A DNA stretch of 64,000 bases from Poronia punctata (taxonomy: Eukaryota; Ascomycota; Sordariomycetes; Xylariales; Xylariaceae). The DNA lies in contig MU401507.1 in assembly GCA_022579005.1 (NCBI GenBank), positions 2,066 through 66,065 of the forward strand, written 5' to 3'. Of the stretch, positions 56,506 through 64,000 are shown piece by piece. A program made the position numbers and the translations under genes. Numbering within the stretch: position 1 is the first letter of the stretch; the number at the start of each line of letters is the position of its first letter. The notes beneath the pieces are model-generated. The model saw only the letters and a list, made by a program, of their open reading frames with translations. It had not been told where the DNA came from and searched no databases.

Positions 56506-58738
56506 TTACGGCAAGCCGCTAAAGTCCATCTCGGGCTGCATCTGTCGCAACCCTACCGCGTTCATCGATACATTTTCAGAGTTGGCCGCCCTTTGTAACG
56601 CATGGAAGTCCCCTATCGTCCGTGGGATTTGGGTAGGCTGATGTTGGTGTATTATGAAGCTATTGCCACGCTGAGGCGTGTTTCGGTGCATCATGTTGTT
56701 GTTGTTCATCATATGTTGATTTGACGGATTGAAGGGCTGGCCCTGGCCAAGGTTCTGCGGCTGGCCGACATTGACATAATTCGTCGTTTGACCGAGCCCA
56801 TTTGGTAGGTTGTTTTGAATGTCGACCTGCATCTGGTGATTCAGTGAATGGTTCTGTGCCACATTCTGTGGCGCCAGGGCGCGCATTTGATGTTGGTGGT
56901 GTGCTTGCTGTGAACTGATTGGTCCGGGAGGCTGGGCAACCGACTGCTGTGGTTGGCCCATTGGACCCACAAGCATGTCCGGCATTGAACCATACTCGCT
57001 GCCAGGATATTCCCCGTTGGGAGACATAATCGGGGGAGAGCTACCCAGCTGGAAGGGAGACTTCATGTCGGACCCGCTATTGGAATTCGCCGAGTCCATG
57101 GCCGGGATATCTTGTAGGTGCGAAACCCCACTCGGTGTATAGGGCTCGGATTTAAAGTCCGTCAACATGGGGGCCTGCGCCATTCCTCCGTTACCAAAGC
57201 CGTCGAAGATATCGATATTTTGGAGACACGCGTTGTCTGGCGCCCGTTGAAGCATAGGGTTAGCAAGTCGAGGCAAGACGTCGTGAACCTTATCCAACAA
57301 CAGTGGGAGGAAGTGATGGTCTCCATTCCGAAGGCTGGACAGGATTTGAAGCAGAGAACTGAGCTGCTCGCGAGGGCCCATCGCAAAGGGGTCAGCGGAA
57401 GCGGGTTGCATAGCGAGGACATCCGTCAGGATGCAGGCAATATCCAACAATTTAGCCACCAGCGGGACACCGAGAACCTCGGTGCTTTGTGTCTGGAACT
57501 GCGATGCCATGGACATCAACTCCCGCGACATGTCGATTTGGTAATGTAATTGATCCTGGCTATTCTGCGGCATTGCTCCATTCTGCATGCTCAATTGCCA
57601 GACGGCAGGTTTCAGCCACTGTTGAATCAAGCGCTGATCCATCTCACGTCCATTCATGAACGTAGGGTTCATTTCGGCGAATTGTTTCCGCAACATGCCT
57701 AAGTAGTTGGACGTGCACTCGCCGCGAGTTTTGTTCCAGAGTGTGATGAATGTATCGTCGAAGGGGCGGAACAAGTTGACCAACAGGAGATAACCGCTCA
57801 ACTCGTGGGCCAACGGATCGGACGGGTCGTCGCTCAGGGTGGGAAGGTTGATCGATGATTGCAATGTCAGAGGTCGACCACGTTGCAAGGCATAGGCCCT
57901 AAAGGGGGGTTAGTTGTCAGCGGGGTGGGGGCAGTGCGAGAGATGACGATAGAACATACCTTTCTGTCAGGAATAAGAGCCAGAAAAGACGTCGCCGGCG
58001 TGATGATTCGACGTTATCGAACTGAAGATAGGCTTCCTCTTTCGTCATTCCGCACATATGGGCTAAGGTCGTCGCTTCTCGCAAATAGAACCAGGCCTTC
58101 TCGTGCATTTCGAGGGCGTAATGCGAACAGAAGAGGAAATAACTGGTACAAAGCGTGTTCAGTGTGGGAGATTCTAGATAGTCAACCCCTCTTCGCACCC
58201 TGATAGCCTCTTCCATCAAGAGCGTCCCCGATGCGATGTGGGCGCCTGGCATGTGTTCTAGCATCGGGTCGCCGCTCGGAAGACTCATGCCGGGCTGGAA
58301 CATCATAAACGCCGACAGCGATGTAAGCAGACAGTATGTGTCGATGTTTTGCTCCAGGTAGATACATTGTTGCTCGAGGCGCTGTCGGTTCAGAATAGGC
58401 ATAATCGAATACATATTGGCGAAGAAGAAGTCCATCGTTTCCTTGACCATTTCCGGGGCCAACAGACCAGGCGTGGGTGCCGATGATGGCGACGTGCATT
58501 GGCCACCGAAGCCATTCAGTCGGCTTTGGACTTTGGCAGAAAGACTCGTTTGCCGTTGGGTCTCGCGCAATTCACTTATGACCTTCGCCCTCGATCCTTT
58601 CGGGCCCTTCTTCTGAGGAATAGCATTGTACGTGCAGCCCAATTGTGCCGAAGCGCAGTTTCGGCATGGGTTCAGCCCGTCGCACTTGACCTTGCGACGA
58701 TGGCAGGCGTCGCAGGCCCTCTTTACAGCAGCCGACAT
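56506..58738 (-). CDS. Zn(II)2Cys6 fungal transcription factor
   Basis: A nuclear DNA-binding regulator. Exons 57960-58738 and 56506-57898 (723 aa), phase 2, with the join giving FLTERAYALQRGRPLTL. The binuclear zinc cluster is at residues 9-35 with spacing C-x2-C-x6-C-x5-C-x2-C-x6-C (CDACHRRKVKCDG). It is followed by a basic linker KKGPKGSRAKVISELRETQR. The fungal-specific regulatory domain spans roughly 90-420 (EMVKETMDFFFANMYSIMPI; CGMTKEEAYLQFDNVESSRR). The last ~250 residues are Gln/Asn/Met/Pro-rich (NQHMMNNNNMMHRN), as in activation regions. The linker and middle domain recall the sugar-responsive MAL-activator/COL-26 (BglR) group, but I rate that placement as tentative. Confidence 0.88.
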
Positions 58739-61700
58739 GTGGAAGATGTATATAATCCAAGATTCCCGGGGATATCTTTGTTCGTTCTATGCCAACAGTC
58801 GGCACACCTTAGTATATCCTATGATCCGTGACGTATTCTGTCGTTCCTAGTCCTGGAATTCGCTAATCGATTATTCCGAGCCGGGTATTAGACGGATGCG
58901 TAGTGAACCGTGCTAGCCGGATAGATTGATCTCTTAATCGGCCCGTCAATGAGGAAAATGCGGAGGAATGTCGGTCATTGGAAACGTGGGGATCGCATCC
59001 GCGGGATTGTCCAGGACGAATAGCGATACGGGGCAATGCGATACGGCTACTGATTTATGTGACCATATACATATTCCATCCAGACGTCGAGATAATTCTG
59101 CCGATGATAGAACTAGTACGTGTGCGCCATATGCAGACACGGTAAAAGAATAGGGGCAATCACGACAACGGCGTCAAGCGACAAAACGCAAAAAGAGAAA
59201 ATAAAGAGCGCAGTGGTGGGTGGTGGTGGAGGGTGGGTTGTAAAAGGTAGTTGTAATAGATGATAGTTTGGCGGGAAAAAGGTGCGATGGGCGATGAGTG
59301 GAAATCGTAGGGTAGAAAAGATGGGGAATGGTAAGAGAGAAGCGGACCCACACGTGTGTATACCCGGCATACCCTTGTCTACACAGTAGGAGGCTAGGAG
59401 CTGGGAGGATGCGGGAGCATTGCATCGATGGAAATGAAGGGGCTTGACGGCGCTGTTGATAGCCTGGCGTACTTGGTTGGTCAACTATGTTGTACTGGTA
59501 CATTTCTTACTGCGATCCACTAAAAGGTGTGACCCACTGCCTGTACTAGCACCCAGCAACAGACTACAGGCAGGCGACAAACACCGAAATCCTTAGCGCA
59601 TCCATGGTATTGTTAAGTACCTGCTATGTATAGTACTTCCCTTCTAATATGATGGCCAAACCACTTGCAGCGAGTAATTACCTACATGGTACGAGTAGGA
59701 AAGGCTTCGGCGCACTATCTTAAAGGGGTCTAGTAAGGATCGAGGCCAAGATTCCCTCTAGCGAATGGAAGCAAACAGCCTAACCTAGGCGTGCTAGGAC
59801 CTGACACTGCCTGAATACCCAGACGAAAGCTTGGACGGTCTCAGGGTAGACTAGAAAGAACGCGCAATTGACGGCTTGAAGAGGAGGTGCTCGTCCACTC
59901 TCCACACATTACAACGGTTGGCAAAGGAAGAGCCATGATGTGGCTGAACGTATTGGTTTTTTTATACACAAATGATGATTGTTAAAACAAGCCAACTGTC
60001 TTGAGCAGTAATTACGGGTATAAGCCTTTATAACCGCCAACTTGAGGACACCAGCATAATTACATAGTAATTGTCCAGGGCAGGGGATGGCAAGAGCTTT
60101 GGCCCTGTAGAGCCACATCTCGTTAAGGGTCAGCAACGGCCGGGCGTGGTTGTGCAAAGTCGATACCAAAAGGTCACGATCCAAGCCTATAGTCCCATTA
60201 TCTGACCATGTTATGCTTCCATTCCGGTTCTTCATTATACATGTAAAGGGGAGACTCATTCACATGCAGGTATGCGGGTGCAACAGGACAGCGCAAGAAT
60301 AGGTGACTGGACGTCTTGACTGAACGGTCCACCCTCTCCGCCAGGAATTACGAGTACAATTTTCTCACCTACAGTAGCAATCCCAAGTCTAGTGAGTTTG
60401 ATACTCTAACCCTCGTCTCATTTTTGATCATACTATTAGCACCTAACCATATGACCATCTGGACAACGGGACCGCTTCTTAAATAACGAATCTTAGCAGT
60501 TCTACCTTTTTAACTTTCTAGAGATAGAAGGTGGATAGGCGGTGACTTATAAGGTGTGCACGAATGGGCTGACTTTGAGGGGTTGATCTGACTGGTGTAC
60601 CAAGTATCGCTGTCTCACGTAGATGCGACGCGTCTAGAACAAGCTGCCAGGAGGTGAGGGGGCAGAGACAGGCAACACAAGTCATAGTTATCAGGTCTTA
60701 ATATGGCCATCGCCAAAAGGAAATCGACAGGCGCCTCCGCGCAGTCTGTTAAACCCTCGTTTTAGACATCCGTTGCAACTGGCCGTCACGCAAATGAGGT
60801 GACAGCAAGCCTTCTCAGTTAAGGAATTTGAGGCTGGCAGCATCAGCTCCTTACTAGAATGTACCTAGTTATACAAGTTTATGATAACAACCCTTCAAAA
60901 AGGCTACTTGCTTGCACGTAATCCTGTGAGAGGTGCAGCATATAGAAGCTGGGCTTACAGTCAAGATGTCTTGTACCTGGACAATATCTAGCAAGGCCAG
61001 GCCGGCCTTCCAGTCTGCTTCGATTGGCTTCCCTGCCGGCATCACTCATCACCCTGCACCATGCTAACTATCCTACGATCAAGTGTATCAACCACCTATT
61101 CTCGGTTTGTTCTGGAGAAACATGCGTGCCCTTAAATAGCTTGTGACAAGTTGTAAGAGTAGGTAGTAGAGAAGCTGTCAACTGCTTAAGTAGGTATGTA
61201 ATGTGACGATCTCCGGTTGTGGGTTCAATAATTGGATTGTGCTTATTATGTAAAAGCAGGCAGTCAATCCTTCGGAGCACTGCACTGACTGGGGTTTGAC
61301 GTTCGATTTAACGTTACTTCGATTTGGAAACGAGTAATGAATGACTAAAGTAAGGACGCCGCGCTGAATGGCAGGGTTCCCTGTGGCCCTATGAAGTATC
61401 GTTCTCACCAACCCGTGATCTTCTGTAGTCCTGAAGAAGTCAAGCCTATGATAATATCTCTAAGTATTACATTAATATGGTTGGTAGAATGAGGGCTATA
61501 TGTAGAGCACTTATGCACGTACATTTTCTCTGATTACTTAAAAGCAACACCGATCTGGCAACTTACATGAATAAGGTACCTTTTACTCTACGTACCTATA
61601 ACATTCAGTCAGGCGCGCATGTGTAAATGTGTCTTTATGCCGGTCCAAAGCTCAAGTCTATCAAATGCAAGCAGATGAATTTTACTCAACTAGTATCTTT

Positions 61701-64000
61701 ATACCTAACACGTAAGTGTTTTGCTATTATAAATGTAAAAGTACAGTAGGAGCCGCACATCGAATTGGGCAGTTGGTGTTTATAGTAGGTTCTCACCAGC
61801 CACGCCAGACCATCCAATTTTGGTAAGTGGCACTTGATTTACACTGGAAGGTGTCCTTGAGCTCATGACTCTATTTTTACTACCTACTATCCATGTTATC
61901 TAAAATGCTTGTTTCTAATACGTATAGGATTTATGCGTACAAGCTAAAAGAGCAGGTCGAAGCATAAGCTGGTGATAGTTTTGACTTGATAGCTTGCAAA
62001 GATTGATGTAGGTATACATATATAATACGTAGTTGCATTCTACAACTTTTGGCTGCCAGTATGGTTTACGGTAATTTTTAACCTCAGCTCGACCTACTCG
62101 TACAAGTACAAGTAAAAGCTTAGACCAACCAAATCCAACGCCAAGCTGACATTCCCCCAACTTCCAAGCAGTTGAAGGCACAATACCCATACCCATACCT
62201 GACGGGCAGCCCGTCCCCCGTCTGACAGCTCATTCTAGTGCTACTTTTTATTTGGAAGCCGGCCCATCGAGTCTGCCTTGATCCGGTGTTGATTATGATC
62301 ACCAAGTCACGCTGATGACTGAGAGTATTCCCATATGTAAACTCACCATAGAAAATATCGATACACCAGTCTATCTCCTAGTCTTGCGGCCCGGGTACCT
62401 AGGCGTAATGAAACAACAATTACTAGACACCATACAAGATACTGCGTGTAGGTATGTACAAGTATGGTATTTGAAAAGAGGTAACTACTTCTTTGGTCGA
62501 ATCCCGCCCAAGATCCATCTACCAGGCAGATATCGACAATTGACATCTTTGCCGGCTCCCGCTCTGCTCTGCTAATTTGGGCATATATCTCCGCCTCATT
62601 CACCAGTTGACTACCGTAGCCCCTATGCACCGGAGATAATTGTTCATGCATGCAACATTACAAGCCTGTGGCCTTGGACTTTGAATCAACAAGGATTATG
62701 GTTCCCCTACAAAACTGCTTGGTATGCCAAAATCAGATGGGTAAATGTGGTCAATGCATCTAGGCCATACTACACCCGTAGGTTAGGTACTTGGGATATA
62801 ACTAAAGTACTTGTCTTTTACCCTTCTGCGGTTCGTAACAGACGACAATGTCATTATAGTCGGTTTTCGTCTGCAAGCCTTCGGGTTAGTTTCCTCTTCA
62901 CTATCCTCTATACGTAGGACCACATTGATCAGTTCCGTTTCTCCATCAACAATGTTGATAAGATAAGAGGACAAGACAAATATACAATTCAGCCAGAATC
63001 AGTAGGACAAGCCACAGTTCTTGTGGGCCGCGACTCCGCGGGTGCCGGTATCTATCTAGGACGCGCCCTTGCAAACCACAATAACAACCAGTCAACTCCG
63101 GCCCGTTTTCACTCATGCCGTCGAGCACATCAGTTGGCCATCTATTAGATACCCTATATATGCCCTAAAGACGTTGAGTGTCAAATTTGAGCATGACCTC
63201 ATTCTGTGATGGAAATTGCATACTGTACAAGTAGGTAAGTTACGTAGTCGAACTTGTAGGGGAGGCGCTTCCCCAGACAACAACGAGAGCGCATCCCCAC
63301 GGTCCAGCGACGGTTCAAGCCATCCCCCGCATCAAGGTAACCCGATTCTACACGCACACACGCACGTAATACTTGGTATTATTGGTACAGTGTCAAAGTA
63401 CGCTAGAGCATCTTTCGCGACGGCTTCCCCAGTTCCAATATCGCATCGGGCCGACTACCCCAATTTCACTCCCGATTTACCGCTTGGTCCAAGCTTTCCC
63501 CATTGTCACAGGTCTACGAGTACCTACATCTCCTGCAGAATGCCATCTAGAAATAAGAGAACCATGGTTTGGGAAACAATTGAATATTCAAGATATACCG
63601 GGAGCCTGGACTGTTTCAGTACAATAGAACTCATATCTGTATCTGTGTTCTGCAGACTGTTGGCATGGCTCAAAAATCCAACAGCTTGCCATACAAATGC
63701 AGATACGATGGAACAAACCAGCCATCAATATATCAAAGTTCCACAGCTATTGGGGGCAGCACGGTAAAAAGAACAACAACAGCTCCTCGTACACCCCCTT
63801 CTTTAACCATGAAAACCATTGCCGACACGTGTATTCATGATAAAATCTGATTGGCCAGATACATATTTGTTACAGAATGGCCTCGACCTACTCGTAGGCC
63901 TTGGAAGAAATCGCAATTTGTCAAATTGTCGCACGTAGGCACGTCAAACAATGGAAGGTTAGGTACTTACTTATCCAGATATGGTTTCAGTTTGGAAACA
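58739..64000. other. 5.3-kb right end without a recognised gene
   Basis: 58739-59000 should contain the promoter of the minus-strand regulator. The largest open frame (63216-63767) and those at 59113-59503, 59909-60259 and 62343-62651 lack family resemblance, and no splice-joined gene emerged. TAGGTAC-type words recur at 61150-61200, 61570-61600, 62390-62460 and 62770-62800. Composition is normal and no transposon ends were found. Confidence 0.5.

Noticed and set aside
63216..63767. 183-residue plus-strand frame near the right end
   Set aside because: Low-complexity composition, no recognised domain, and no supporting neighbouring exons.

Overview
This is a nuclear chromosome segment from a filamentous ascomycete. 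The genes are split by short spliceosomal introns (43-268 nt, GT...AG with CTAAC/CTGAC-type branch sites). They include fungal-type families (Elp5, Mso1, GYP7, KlpA-like kinesin-14, a Zn(II)2Cys6 regulator, a cutinase, a DUF2855 protein). The GC-balanced gene space is interrupted by sharply AT-rich blocks that look like transposons destroyed by repeat-induced point mutation (RIP). This combination points to Sordariomycetes, probably Hypocreales; I cannot name the genus from sequence alone.

Layout, left to right. 0.2-13.4 kb is a compact housekeeping cluster: ER glucosidase I (-), SNRNP27 (+), ELP5 (+), 20S proteasome alpha6/PRE5 (-), VPS55 (+) and GYP7 (-). 13.85-21.05 kb is a roughly 7.2 kb, extremely AT-rich relic bounded by direct repeats of about 130 bp, with one 148-bp LTR-like island of normal composition inside. 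21.8-27.5 kb holds MSO1 (-), a small AT-rich block, the six-exon MAK16 (-) and the mitochondrial tRNA-modification GTPase MSS1 (+), whose essential C-terminal motif sits in a 19-nt last exon. 27.85-28.08 kb encodes a 75-residue protein of 18-residue repeats (-). 28.1-36.6 kb shows no gene I can defend and includes an assembly gap of 10 N. MED6 (-) lies at 36.6-37.65 kb.

38.04-41.62 kb holds two neighbouring, related, RIP-degraded DNA transposons. Each is flanked by TA duplications: a 1,050-bp foldback and a 2,477-bp element with 153-bp inverted repeats. 42.3-52.1 kb is a second gene cluster: ILV3 (+), a LOA1-like acyltransferase (-), a KAR3/KlpA-type kinesin (+) and a DUF2855 protein (-). A four-exon cutinase (-) follows at 53.2-54.3 kb and a Zn(II)2Cys6 transcription factor (-) at 56.5-58.7 kb. 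The last 5.2 kb shows no convincing gene.

There is no operon logic here. Neighbours are mostly head-to-head or tail-to-tail, and the genes serve general cell biology: ER glycan trimming, splicing, tRNA wobble modification in cytosol and mitochondrion, protein turnover, endosome/vacuole traffic, exocytosis, 60S ribosome assembly, transcription, branched-chain amino acid synthesis, lipid acylation and microtubule motors. Exon borders were reconstructed by hand from splice signals, phase and family alignment from memory; none has been checked against transcripts.
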